A stretch of 64,000 nt of DNA from Lunatibacter salilacus (GTDB lineage Bacteria; Bacteroidota; Bacteroidia; Cytophagales; Cyclobacteriaceae): positions 310,001-374,000 of the forward strand of contig NZ_VOLC01000002.1 in NCBI RefSeq assembly GCF_009797935.1, written 5' to 3'. Every line of letters starts with the position of its first letter. Within the stretch, counting starts at the first letter, position 1. Below the pieces are notes generated by a model, which saw nothing but the letters and a program-made list of their open reading frames with translations, was not told the origin of the DNA and searched no databases. Positions 38,501 to 46,174 of the stretch are shown here, one piece after another. The translations under genes and the position numbers were made by a program.

Positions 38501-38786
38501 ACTCTTGCGTAGTAAAGCCAATGTAAGAAACTACCAAGACCGCTTCGGGACCCGATACCTCCAATTGATATTCCCCATCTAGATTTGTGACTGTACCTCT
38601 CGTGGTACCCTTTAACAGAACAGATGCGCCCAAAACAGGGTCACCTGTAGAACTCTCGCTTATTTTTCCGCTTATCGTGCGGTTTTGTGCAAAAGTGAAG
38701 GATGTTGACATTGCAACAAGGCAGAAACTCCATAGTGCCATCCGCAATAGATGTTCACCGGATAACGTGCGTAAGATTTTTTTCAT
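35538..38786 (-). CDS. SusC/RagA TonB-dependent outer-membrane transporter
   Basis: A 1082-residue SusC homologue with a signal peptide (MALWSFCLVAMSTSFTFAQ), a carboxypeptidase-regulatory-like domain (ISGKISESSTGDPVLGASV), the plug (SEVVVTALGVERETKALGYS) and a barrel ending in FNLNIKF. There is no STN domain. The ALGVERETKALGYSVQ plug wording marks the SusC branch that accompanies SusD-like_2 proteins and differs from the two other SusC proteins here. Its SusD partner follows 147 bp downstream. This pair has no neighbouring enzymes, sigma factor or sensor, and so is an orphan transporter. Confidence 0.95.
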   Translation of the reverse strand: MKKILRTLSGEHLLRMALWSFCLVAMSTSFTFAQNRTISGKISESSTGDPVLGASVLLKGTTRGTVTNLDGEYQLEVSGPEAVLVVSYIGFTTQELTVGNRTEINISLVYSAEDLSEVVVTALGVERETKALGYSVQAVDGDRFTEARETNVVNSLSGRVAGVQITNSSSGIGGSSRVTIRGESSLNINANQPLFVVDGVPISNNIVGSSGAGNLEVDYGNAAGEINPDDIASVSVLKGPAAAALYGSRAANGAILITTKTGKSKRGLGVTINSNTTFDTPLRMPQWQDKYGQGNNGLFSFVNGAGAGLADGVDESWGPAMDAGLSIAQFDSPRSVAGFRGGDLNAPAGSTITPTPWVAQPNNINDFFQTGVTLSNNVSLAAGNESSNFRFSWTNLDQTGTIPNTDLKRNTIALNGMTQVTNRLSVSTAINYQNSVSGNRPSISYGTESLMYLWIWYGRQINTRNLRDYWMPGMEGRQQFNYNYNYHDNPYFTVFENTNGQSKDRVFGNLMANYKFTDKLNLMVRTGMDMYNELRDRKRAFSTQRFPRGSYREDAVYFSERNTDFLLSYSETENENWSYTVSLGGNQMVQVNRYNQIVAPQLLIPDIYNFTNTAVNLQVNQFTSEKRINSLYGFGQIGYKNVLFMDVTGRNDWSSTLPINSNSYFYPSVALSGVLSDMFETPDFLSFLKVRAAFAEVGNDTNPYSLTNVFNPEIAWGSIQVKSESNRLTNATLMPERTSSYEFGTDIRLFKGRVGLDFTYYDNRTRNQIIPIELDIATGYASRIINAGEIQNNGIELVLSGSPMQKASGLNWNVMANFTRNRSRVLELTDELDSYSMVGRNGATIQARVGERMGNLYGRGFDRVEDPNSPYFGQIVHNTSGTPLTAPDLRLQGNYNPDWMLGIQNNFSYNRFTFGFLFDIRYGGVVVSRTKTIGSTSGQLEETLLGRENGYDLSIEGNGILSPGVIRTADGSYIPNDRKISSRDWHNRYYERSNVEAALYDASFVKLREVTLGYTIPGAALTRTPFQEARISLVARNLALWTENPHFDPETMSMSGGTLIPGVEDMAFPSTRSMGFNLNIKF

Positions 38787-39195
38787 CGCGTAGGATTAAA
38801 TGAAATGAATAATTAATTTGATTAATTAGGCAGGTTATAATAGGTTGAAATGAGGGCGCAGGATTTCTCGAATGGCATCAAGTCGTGGAATCCCGCAGGA
38901 AGGCAGTTGACTATTCTATCCATAATTTGAAAAAAAATTCTATAAATCACAAAAAATCATCATGGAACGAATGACTACCAATCTCAGAATCTACATATAC
39001 CAATCGTAATAATACAGCACTTTAAAGTTAACGATTTTTGATTCTTAAGAAATAGAATCAAAAATAAATATTTCGATTATTTCCAATAAATTTAAATATT
39101 TATCGTCAAATATCAGAATTAGTTTCATAAAAAATGCCCGCACCCCTTTATGAAATAGTAAAGGTTTGCAGGCATAAGGTAACAAAAAGGTAAAA
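38787..39195. other. Intergenic region upstream of SusC and downstream of the aldehyde dehydrogenase
   Basis: About 410 bp of mostly AT-rich DNA. Apart from the terminator at 39129-39175 I see no gene, repeat or convincing promoter. A 61-codon open frame at 39045-39230 overlaps the aldehyde dehydrogenase end and the terminator and is not credible as a gene. Confidence 0.5.
39129..39175 (-). terminator. Intrinsic terminator of the alcohol/aldehyde dehydrogenase operon
   Basis: On the minus strand ATGCCTGCAAACCTTT pairs with AAAGGGGTGCGGGCAT across a 10-base loop. The 16-position stem has one G-U pair and a two-base internal mismatch and is followed directly by a run of six T. It starts about 20 bases past the aldehyde dehydrogenase stop. 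Confidence 0.8.
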
Positions 39196-40557
39196 CTAAC
39201 CCCTAAGGTGATATGCTTTCGGCTGAACAAAGGCCCTTATTCCCTGATAGCTGAGTGTTGCGCCTAATCCTGAATTTTTCCTTCCGGTCCAAGGTACCTC
39301 CGGACTAACCCGGTCACAACAATTCCAATAGGCCGTTCCTACGGATAATCTATCTAAAATTGCTCTCGCCCGGTCTTGATCTTGGGAAAAAACTGCTGCC
39401 GTTAACCCATAATCCGTATCTTTCATTAATTCGAATGCCTCTTGGTCACTTTTTACCCGTTGTATCCCTATAATTGGTCCAAAGGATTCTTCCTTCATTA
39501 CCCGCATGTCATGATTTACACTTGTAAGCACAGTAGGAACTATGTAATTCCCTTCTCCTTCAGTGCGAAACCCTCCGGTACGTATTTCCGCACCGTGGAA
39601 AAGAGCATCTTTTATTTGACCTAGGATCAAATCAACCTGCTGTGATCGGGTCACTGGCCCGATAAATGTATCTTTGCTAAGCGGATCACCCATCGTATAC
39701 CCCTTAACTTCTTCGACAAAGGCAGAAATAAATTCATCATAAATCCCGTCTTGCACATAAATGCGCTCAACCGCGCAGCAACTCTGCCCATTGTTATAAA
39801 ATGCCCCCTCAGCGGCGTTAATTGCCGCTTGTTTCACATCAGGCACATCATCCATAACATATAAGGGGTCCTTACCCCCAAGTTCCAACTGAACAGGCAC
39901 CAATTTGTGGGCGACCTGAGTGGCGATATATTTACCAGTTTCATAAGAACCTGTAAAGAAATATCCATCCAGATCTGATTCTAATAGATATTGGCCAACT
40001 TCCCCTGTACCAATAAAAGCGGCGAACACATCAGAAGGTACTCCCGCTTTCCAAAGAAGTTCTTGGAATTTCAACCCAGTAAGGGTGGAAAATTCAGAAG
40101 GTTTGTAACAAACAGCATTACCCGCAACAAGTGCATACAGGAATACATTGTAGCCTACGTTGTAGGGGAAATTCCATGCAGAAATATTAGCAATCACGCC
40201 CAAGGGTTCATATTCAACAACCTCACGTGTAGGCCCCTCAGTCATTACCTCCGGAGATAACCACTTAATCGCATGCTTTTCAAGATGAACCAATCGGTTA
40301 TTGGCTCCTCGAATTTCATTTATCGATTGTTGTATCGGTTTTCCCGTTTCCAGCGTAAGTATATGAGCCAGATCTTCTATTTTATCTTGAACCAATTCTC
40401 CATATTTTAGAATTATCCCTAACCTCTCAGCCAGAGGAACTGCCTGCCATGCTTTTTGGCCAACTTTTAAAGATTCAACTTTCTGCGCAACAGACTCTTT
40501 GGTGTCCGTTTCAATTTCTTGGATCAGGGTGTTATTTGCTGGATTAAATATTTTCAT
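39196..40557 (-). CDS. NAD(P)-dependent aldehyde dehydrogenase (succinate-semialdehyde type)
   Basis: A 453-residue cytoplasmic aldehyde dehydrogenase (PF00171). Visible sites are ISAWNFPYNVGYN (substrate/cofactor loop), YKPSEFS, FFTGSYETGKYIA, the general-base Glu in QLELGGKDP, and the catalytic Cys in NNGQSCCAVERI. The family oxidises aldehydes to acids using NAD or NADP. It is the last gene of a three-gene minus-strand operon after an iron-type alcohol dehydrogenase and a PuuD-like hydrolase, with a 4-base gap to the latter, and is followed by a terminator. The company suggests oxidation of an alcohol or amino-aldehyde to an acid, possibly a gamma-aminobutyrate-type intermediate; the exact substrate is inference. 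Confidence 0.9.
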   Translation of the reverse strand: MKIFNPANNTLIQEIETDTKESVAQKVESLKVGQKAWQAVPLAERLGIILKYGELVQDKIEDLAHILTLETGKPIQQSINEIRGANNRLVHLEKHAIKWLSPEVMTEGPTREVVEYEPLGVIANISAWNFPYNVGYNVFLYALVAGNAVCYKPSEFSTLTGLKFQELLWKAGVPSDVFAAFIGTGEVGQYLLESDLDGYFFTGSYETGKYIATQVAHKLVPVQLELGGKDPLYVMDDVPDVKQAAINAAEGAFYNNGQSCCAVERIYVQDGIYDEFISAFVEEVKGYTMGDPLSKDTFIGPVTRSQQVDLILGQIKDALFHGAEIRTGGFRTEGEGNYIVPTVLTSVNHDMRVMKEESFGPIIGIQRVKSDQEAFELMKDTDYGLTAAVFSQDQDRARAILDRLSVGTAYWNCCDRVSPEVPWTGRKNSGLGATLSYQGIRAFVQPKAYHLRG

Positions 40558-40561
40558 TATA

Positions 40562-41308
40562 CTAGTTTGTTAGGTGGGTAAGAAAAGCCTGATAAAGCAA
40601 TTGCGAATCCAAAATGTCATCAGTGCTGTTAAAAGAGAATTCCGGGTGCCATTGTACGGCCAAAACCTTTCCGGAAGGTGCCTTCGAATATTCTACTGCC
40701 TCTATAATCCCATCTTCCTTGCTAGTAGCCAAAACAGTAAGGTTATTACCCAAGGCATTGATCCCTTGATGGTGGACTGTGTTTACAACTGCCTTCTTAT
40801 CTCCATAGATTTGATGTAGGAGTTCACCGGGCACCAGATTCAATTCATGCCTCAGGCTATCATAAGCCTGGGCATCTCTATGGGTGATGGCGTCTGGCCG
40901 TTGGGTGGCAATATCTTGATACAACGTTCCTCCCAAGTAGACGTTCAGCAATTGAAATCCCCGGCATATAGCAAATATCGGTTTCTCATTTTTAAAGGCA
41001 TAGTCCATTATTTTGAATTCGTAGGCATCCCTTACAGGGTCCCCCAACCATTTTCCAGGAACAATAGGTTCTTCGCCGTAAGAGGATGGAGCCAGGTCCG
41101 TACCTCCCTGAAATACAAATCCATCCATTTCTTCCAAAATATCCATTAACAGGTCATCCACCAAATTAGGAATTAACACAGGTAATATCCCTTTCTGGGA
41201 GATGTAGGTTGCCATATCATTTTCAAAATAGCTTAAGGTCTTCGGACCAAATACCAAGCGACTCGGGTCGGGATACATAAAACAGGAACTGATGCCTATT
41301 TTAATCAT
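40562..41308 (-). CDS. PuuD-like gamma-glutamyl-gamma-aminobutyrate hydrolase (peptidase C26)
   Basis: The frame is open to 41374, but the Met at 41308 (MIKIGISSCFMYPD) is the expected start for the family and overlaps the stop of the upstream gene as ATGA, so translation is coupled; this gives 248 residues. Class-I glutamine amidotransferase features: GFVFQGGTDLAPSSYG, nucleophile Cys in AICRGFQLLNVYLGG, VVNTVHHQGIN, and the catalytic His-Glu in AVQWHPEF. PuuD hydrolyses gamma-glutamyl-GABA to glutamate and GABA in putrescine breakdown. No gamma-glutamyl ligase (PuuA) or oxidase is nearby, so it may act on another gamma-glutamyl amide. It lies between alcohol and aldehyde dehydrogenase genes. 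Confidence 0.85.
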   Translation of the reverse strand: MIKIGISSCFMYPDPSRLVFGPKTLSYFENDMATYISQKGILPVLIPNLVDDLLMDILEEMDGFVFQGGTDLAPSSYGEEPIVPGKWLGDPVRDAYEFKIMDYAFKNEKPIFAICRGFQLLNVYLGGTLYQDIATQRPDAITHRDAQAYDSLRHELNLVPGELLHQIYGDKKAVVNTVHHQGINALGNNLTVLATSKEDGIIEAVEYSKAPSGKVLAVQWHPEFSFNSTDDILDSQLLYQAFLTHLTN

Positions 41309-42453
41309 AATGCTTTCAGGTAGAGTTGTTTGAAATTTTCCCTGCTTACAGGCTTGGGATTGTTGGGATGGCAAAAATCGGCTTTCGCCAAATCAGCCAA
41401 TGTATCAACATGACTTTCATTTACCCCTATAGCTCCCAGCTTTGAGGGCAACTGCAGCTGCTTATTCAGGTCAAACAGATAATCCACAAACCTATCCCCT
41501 GCACCAGGCCCTTGACCCATCATATAGGCCATTTGGTCAAAATGGGATTCAAAACCATTATAATTGAATTCCATTCCATAAGGTAGATTTACAGCATTGG
41601 CAAGGCCGTGGTGGGTATCCAGCAAGCTGGACAGGGGGTGCGCTAAACTGTGTACGACCCCAAGTCCTTTTTGGAAAGCCACGGCTCCCATCATAGATCC
41701 CATAAGCATTTTGGATCTTGATACCAGGTCCGGCTTATGCGTGGCAGTAACGATCGATTCACTGATTAACTTCATCCCCTCTAGTGCTATACCATTACAC
41801 ATTGGATGAAAATTTTTAGCCAAAAAAGCTTCTAAGTTGTGCGTAAGCGCATCCATGCCTGTTGCGGCGGTTACAAAAGGCGGCAAATCCATCGTCAGCA
41901 CAGGATCGGCAAATACCATTTTTGCCAACAAACTTGGAGAAAATAAAATACGTTTCTTTTTGGATTCATCCTCTGCAATAATGGCACTGCGGCCGACCTC
42001 CGAACCGGTCCCTGATGTCGTCGGAACAGTTACGAGATGCGGAATGGGTTCTGTAACATATTTGTCCCCTCCTATCAAGTCATCGTAATCAAACAAGTCG
42101 CGGTGATGATTGATGCTCAACGCAATGGCCCGGGCAACATCCAGTGGAACACCGCCTCCCACACCTACGATAGCATTTCTCCGGGTAGAAGTATAAGCTT
42201 CCTTTCCTTTCAACACATCTGACTCTACGGGGTTCTTATGCATATCAGCATATACCTCTACCGATATTCCCTGAGCATTGAGGTCTTCTACGATAGCTTT
42301 AAAAAAATCCAGTTGGCTTACTAGGGGATCTGTCACCAGTAGGGGACGGAGCAATCCATGGGACTTTAGGTAGGCCGGCAATTCAGTAATTACACCCACG
42401 CCAAACCGGATGGCAGTAGGAAAACTAAAGCTATATTTTTTTTGAATATCCAT
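41305..42453 (-). CDS. Iron-containing alcohol dehydrogenase
   Basis: A 382-residue protein of the Fe-ADH family (PF00465). Nucleotide-binding features GVGGGVPLDVARAIAL and PTTSGTGSEVGR are clear. Metal ligands are the Asp and His of GMDALTHNLEAF and the two His-bearing motifs VVHSLAHPL and LDTHHGLANA. The family reduces aldehydes or oxidises alcohols such as 4-hydroxybutyrate, 1,3-propanediol or lactaldehyde. It is the first gene of the operon with the PuuD-like hydrolase and aldehyde dehydrogenase and overlaps the former by 4 bases. A plausible promoter and palindromic operator lie upstream at 42537-42591. Confidence 0.92.
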   Translation of the reverse strand: MDIQKKYSFSFPTAIRFGVGVITELPAYLKSHGLLRPLLVTDPLVSQLDFFKAIVEDLNAQGISVEVYADMHKNPVESDVLKGKEAYTSTRRNAIVGVGGGVPLDVARAIALSINHHRDLFDYDDLIGGDKYVTEPIPHLVTVPTTSGTGSEVGRSAIIAEDESKKKRILFSPSLLAKMVFADPVLTMDLPPFVTAATGMDALTHNLEAFLAKNFHPMCNGIALEGMKLISESIVTATHKPDLVSRSKMLMGSMMGAVAFQKGLGVVHSLAHPLSSLLDTHHGLANAVNLPYGMEFNYNGFESHFDQMAYMMGQGPGAGDRFVDYLFDLNKQLQLPSKLGAIGVNESHVDTLADLAKADFCHPNNPKPVSRENFKQLYLKAL

Positions 42454-42536
42454 GAAATGGTGTTAATAATTTTTGGAGTTTTACAGCATAAAAAAGAAAG
42501 CAATAGTAAAGAATATTTTCGAATAAGTTAGGAACA

Positions 42537-42567
42537 GAAAGCTAATTTTTTGATTGAAAATACGCAA
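42537..42567 (-). promoter_or_regulatory. Candidate Bacteroidota sigma-A promoter for the alcohol dehydrogenase operon
   Basis: On the minus strand TTG (42567-42565) is followed after 20 bases by TAGCTTTC (42544-42537), a 7-of-8 match to the Bacteroidota -7 element TANNTTTG with a -33 TTG at the right distance. The predicted leader is about 75 bases. Confidence 0.35.
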
Positions 42568-42574
42568 TTTCCAA

Positions 42575-42591
42575 TTTAGGCATGGCCTAAA
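42575..42591. promoter_or_regulatory. Palindrome TTTAGGC-ATG-GCCTAAA, possible operator
   Basis: A perfect 7-base inverted repeat with a 3-base centre lies 8 bases upstream of the -33 element proposed for the alcohol dehydrogenase operon. The position suits an activator site. No regulator gene adjoins the operon, so the binding protein is unknown. Confidence 0.35.
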
Positions 42592-42601
42592 ATAAATTAC
42601 C

Positions 42602-42760
42602 TCAATTCCCATCTGAAACCAACTGACCATCAACCAAGCAGGATGGATCTATCCAATCTCTTAAATAAATTTCGTTATGGATAATTATCTTTGATAATGC
42701 ATTGTCAGCTGATAGGAATACAGACAAAGGCATTCCCTCAGGACAAATCACGTTGAAGAA
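42602..42760 (-). pseudogene. 52-codon C-terminal remnant of an unrecognised gene
   Basis: The minus strand is open for 52 codons with a strongly protein-like composition (CPEGMPLSVFLSADNAL, IIHNEIYLRDWIDPS, LVDGQLVSDGN) and ends at TGA 42602-42604. An in-frame stop lies directly upstream and there is no ATG at its left end, so it is a tail fragment. It occupies most of the 353-bp gap between the aldo/keto reductase and the alcohol dehydrogenase. The family is not recognised. Confidence 0.45.
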
Positions 42761-42806
42761 TTACACTGATTGAAATATGGAATGCCCAAACAAATAAAAC
42801 AAGCGA

Positions 42807-43829
42807 CTATACCTTATAAAACTCCACTAATTTTCCATCAAACCCCGAAACTCGGCTAATCAGCTCCTGCCGTTTGGTTTCGTCAAATGCTTTGAACCTC
42901 TTGGCCAACTCGATTTTTTCGCTGAGCATATCCGCATCGTTGGCGCCAGTCACCAGTACACTAATGGGTAGGGACCAAGAGAAATAAATGGCCTCCTCCA
43001 CACTTAACGCATTCGGTACAATTCTTGGCTTGTCTCCGCTGTTAAAATGAGTAGTCCCTCCAAAAAATCCTCCATTCGCCAAGGTTTTCATGGCGCAGGG
43101 GGCCAAGCCCTTTTCAACTAGCCTTGGCATCACATTAGTGATAAAGCTTTTGTAATTTGGATCAAAGGCATTTATAGGCATCTGGCAGGCTTCCAGTTCA
43201 TCCGTACTTTCCAGCATACGTAGATGGGCGTTGAAATCAGAATGTCCGGAGAATCCGATATGTTTTACTTTTCCACTTTCGCGTGCTTTCAGCACATAAT
43301 CCAGCACGCCATTCTTCAATCTATTGTCAACATCTGAGGGACTGGTTACGGCATGAATCAGCCAAAGATCTATATAGTCCGTCTTCATCCGCTTCAGCGA
43401 ACCTTCCAAATGCTCCTGTGCAGTTTTACCATCTCTGGCCGTGGATTTACTTTGTATAAAAGCTACGTCCCTATATTTTGGGGTAAGAAACATGCCATAT
43501 CTATTTTCCCCCCTTCCGGCCCCATAAGACTCCGCATTGTCAAAAAATCTAACCCCTCCTTCAAGAGCTCTTTCAATGGTCTTTTCCGCCTCACTCTCGC
43601 TCATATTGGCTATATGCGCTCCTCCAAGTCCCAACATAGTAACCGAAAGGTCGGATTTTCCAAATTTCCGCTTAGGGAGGAGATCGCCCAATCTATCCCT
43701 CATGTAGGGACTTGGAACAGGCTTCCCATCAACATTTATACTTGTCAACGGTAACATCATCCCCGCTGTCAATCCGGCAAGTGACTTCAGAAATGTCCTT
43801 CTTTGGTTATTTTGTTCGCTATTTTTCAT
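42807..43829 (-). CDS. Exported aldo/keto reductase
   Basis: A 340-residue aldo/keto reductase (PF00248) with a Tat-type signal: QRRTFLKSLAGLTAGMMLP at residues 9-27. The catalytic tetrad can be placed at Asp and Tyr of FFDNAESYG, Lys of FIQSKST and His of DLWLIHAV. The C-terminal NADPH-binding part (ISVLVTGANDADML) is present. Tat export suits a protein that folds with its cofactor before secretion. It is the last gene of an operon with a TonB-dependent receptor 11 bp upstream, a phosphoribosyltransferase and a membrane S-component-like protein. Exported reductases of this kind are common in Bacteroidota, but the substrate here is unknown. Confidence 0.88.
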   Translation of the reverse strand: MKNSEQNNQRRTFLKSLAGLTAGMMLPLTSINVDGKPVPSPYMRDRLGDLLPKRKFGKSDLSVTMLGLGGAHIANMSESEAEKTIERALEGGVRFFDNAESYGAGRGENRYGMFLTPKYRDVAFIQSKSTARDGKTAQEHLEGSLKRMKTDYIDLWLIHAVTSPSDVDNRLKNGVLDYVLKARESGKVKHIGFSGHSDFNAHLRMLESTDELEACQMPINAFDPNYKSFITNVMPRLVEKGLAPCAMKTLANGGFFGGTTHFNSGDKPRIVPNALSVEEAIYFSWSLPISVLVTGANDADMLSEKIELAKRFKAFDETKRQELISRVSGFDGKLVEFYKV

Positions 43830-43840
43830 GATTGGGTCAG

Positions 43841-45688
43841 TTAAAATTTAAGTTGAATTCCACTTATAATATTTACCCCCGGCATGGGGTAGCCTCTTTC
43901 AAGTTGATAGGCCGTGTCCAACAGATTTCTACCCGTAATATACGCATTTATTTTGGGAGTGATCTGATACATCCCCCTAAGATCCAAAAGGGTATAGCTT
44001 TCTGCCGCAGCCGATTCCAACGGACTGTTGCGAAGCCCCCCTATGAGCTGCATGGACGGAATAAGGCTGAATTTATTAATTGAGAAATCAGCCTGAAGGT
44101 TCAAGTTATGTTTGGGAGCAAAGAGTACATTCTCACTCGCATCTACATAGGCGTAGTTGAACACAATACGCCAAAAACCATCAGATTTGTAGCGCAGTTG
44201 GCTTTCAATTCCCTTATTTGAAAAACTACCCGTGTTTCTTCCAATAGCCGGCATCTCCATGGGATTTACCTGAATTAGGTTCGTGCCTTCGGTCAAAAAA
44301 GCCATGACTTCAATCTCGAGCTTTTTATCCAGAAACTGTGCCTGAAAACCTGCTTCGTGGTTCCATAATTCTTCAGGCTCCAACTGTTCGTTTGACGCGG
44401 GAAAAAGGAACAGATCTATTATAGAAGGGCTTCGAAAGGCTTTGGAACTGGATGCCTTCAACGTGGTATGCGGGGATGCCTGTATGGCCAAACCGAATCC
44501 GGGAAGCGTTTTTCCTCCGAACTGAGAGTTGTGTACTTGACGCACCCCTGCATTCACACTTACCTTTTCGCCGAGATCCTGCTGAACCTGCAGGTATGCG
44601 TCTGTTTCATTGATCCAATGTTGGATTCCTACTCCTATACGGGCAGGGGGAGGTAAATTTTCATTGACAGCCTTTCCTCCAAATCGCTTGTGGTCCAGCC
44701 CTACAGTAATTACCTGATTGGGAAGTAGGGTGAGATTTTGAAAAAAGGTGATGCCCTGATTTTGATCGGTAGAGAAAAATCCTGTCTGAAATTCATGCTC
44801 TCCAAAATTGTGAAACAACAAAAGCGCTCCCGACACATCTCCAAAGTCATTGTTTAGCGACACAGCGGCTCTTCCCCTTAAGTATTCCCTTTGGTCATTT
44901 TCGAGGGGTGCGTCGGTTGGTCCAGGCTGGTTATACGTCGCATTGGCAAGTTGTAAATCTCCAGAAACAGATAGTGCGGAGGATAATTCATAGCCCATTT
45001 TCAAATACCCCGTTGTATTTTCAAAACTATCGTTGGCATCCGTGCGATATCCATTGGTTTGATTTCTATTTAAGGAAACCATAGAATGAAATTTCCCTTC
45101 ATTGTAGCCTGCATTTGCGGTACCAAGGAAGGTTCCAAAGGATCCTACACCCACATTTGCGGACCCCTGCCAACCTTCTTCCGTCGCTTTTCTGGTAATC
45201 AGGTTGATAGCTCCTCCCATGGCATTGGAGCCATAAAGCAAAGATGCGGCACCCCGCTGAACTTCGACCCGTTCTATATCTGAGGCACTGTAGGCATCGG
45301 CAATTGGATGGGCAAAAATCCCCATATATTGTGGCTGTCCATCAATAAGTACAAGTACACGGTTATTTGGAGAACCGCTTATTCCGCGAATACTTATATT
45401 CCCCCCTGATCCCGGCCCTACTCCGAAACCGGTCATACTTCTGTCATTTAAAAAAAAACCAGGTACCTGATGGACGATAACGGGCAAAACGTTAATTTCT
45501 CCCGATCGGTCAAGCGTTTCCCGGGAAATTACGGATATGGATGCTGAAACTTTCTTCTTTTGTTGCTCAAAGCGCGTTCCTGTCACCACGACCTGATCCA
45601 ACTCCAAAACCAAACTGTCTCGATGCTGAGCCTTTAATGATCCGTGCCCCATGAAAAAAATCATCAGTGCTATTACGCTACCCTTCAT
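43841..45688 (-). CDS. TonB-dependent outer-membrane receptor (BtuB/CirA-like)
   Basis: A 615-residue receptor. A signal peptide (VIALMIFFMGHGSLKA) is followed by the TonB box/plug region ELDQVVVTGTRFEQQKK, NISIRGISGSPNNRVLVLIDGQP, IERVEVQRGAASLLYGSNAMGGAIN and a 22-strand barrel ending VNIISGIQLKF. It lacks the regulatory-like domain and the length of SusC proteins and resembles vitamin B12/siderophore receptors. It overlaps the upstream phosphoribosyltransferase gene by 11 bases, indicating tight coupling. With a solute-carrier-like membrane protein in the same operon it is likely to import a scarce small molecule such as a cofactor, base or cobamide precursor rather than a glycan. Confidence 0.92.
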   Translation of the reverse strand: MKGSVIALMIFFMGHGSLKAQHRDSLVLELDQVVVTGTRFEQQKKKVSASISVISRETLDRSGEINVLPVIVHQVPGFFLNDRSMTGFGVGPGSGGNISIRGISGSPNNRVLVLIDGQPQYMGIFAHPIADAYSASDIERVEVQRGAASLLYGSNAMGGAINLITRKATEEGWQGSANVGVGSFGTFLGTANAGYNEGKFHSMVSLNRNQTNGYRTDANDSFENTTGYLKMGYELSSALSVSGDLQLANATYNQPGPTDAPLENDQREYLRGRAAVSLNNDFGDVSGALLLFHNFGEHEFQTGFFSTDQNQGITFFQNLTLLPNQVITVGLDHKRFGGKAVNENLPPPARIGVGIQHWINETDAYLQVQQDLGEKVSVNAGVRQVHNSQFGGKTLPGFGLAIQASPHTTLKASSSKAFRSPSIIDLFLFPASNEQLEPEELWNHEAGFQAQFLDKKLEIEVMAFLTEGTNLIQVNPMEMPAIGRNTGSFSNKGIESQLRYKSDGFWRIVFNYAYVDASENVLFAPKHNLNLQADFSINKFSLIPSMQLIGGLRNSPLESAAAESYTLLDLRGMYQITPKINAYITGRNLLDTAYQLERGYPMPGVNIISGIQLKF

Positions 45689-46115
45689 AAATTAACTGTT
45701 TAGAATTGGTATGCCATGGCCAATGGACACATTTATTGATAGTCGGAAAAAGTACCATATCCGCTTTGCCTTTTAAAACAAACGTATTCACACGATATTC
45801 CTTCAACGTTCCTTTCACTAATTCAAGCGTTTTACCGGTGACGGAGACATCGTCCACAAGTAGTATGCTGCACCCATTCGGAAAGGACCCGGTAAAATCC
45901 TCTAGAAATACCGGGGATTCTCTTTTCGGCTGATTTCTTTCATCTCTGTAATTTACCGACACAATATAAAGTGGCACACCAAGTTGATGTGCGACCAAAC
46001 TGGCGGGTACCGTCCCGCCACTGCCAATGCCAATGACCAAGTCTGCCTGGGGAAAAGAAAACTCCTTTATGGCATTACTTATAGTTACAAAAGATACAGG
46101 TACCTTTTCGTCCAT
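45678..46115 (-). CDS. Phosphoribosyltransferase family protein
   Basis: A 145-residue type-I phosphoribosyltransferase. The PRPP loop is plain in ILLVDDVSVTGKTLELVKG, and the N-terminal half contains VIGIGSGGTVPASLVAHQLG, as in xanthine/hypoxanthine and similar enzymes. The C-terminal hood carries CVHWPWHT, which may contact the base. It transfers phosphoribose from PRPP to a base, or acts as a sensor of one. It sits between an S-component-like membrane protein and a TonB receptor, which suggests capture by phosphoribosylation of an imported base. The base specificity is not readable from the sequence. Confidence 0.85.
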   Translation of the reverse strand: MDEKVPVSFVTISNAIKEFSFPQADLVIGIGSGGTVPASLVAHQLGVPLYIVSVNYRDERNQPKRESPVFLEDFTGSFPNGCSILLVDDVSVTGKTLELVKGTLKEYRVNTFVLKGKADMVLFPTINKCVHWPWHTNSKQLIYEG

Positions 46116-46174
46116 GAGTAGAATATTGATTTAATAAAAATCCTTTTTGGAAAATGACTAGTTCCTCAACTGAC

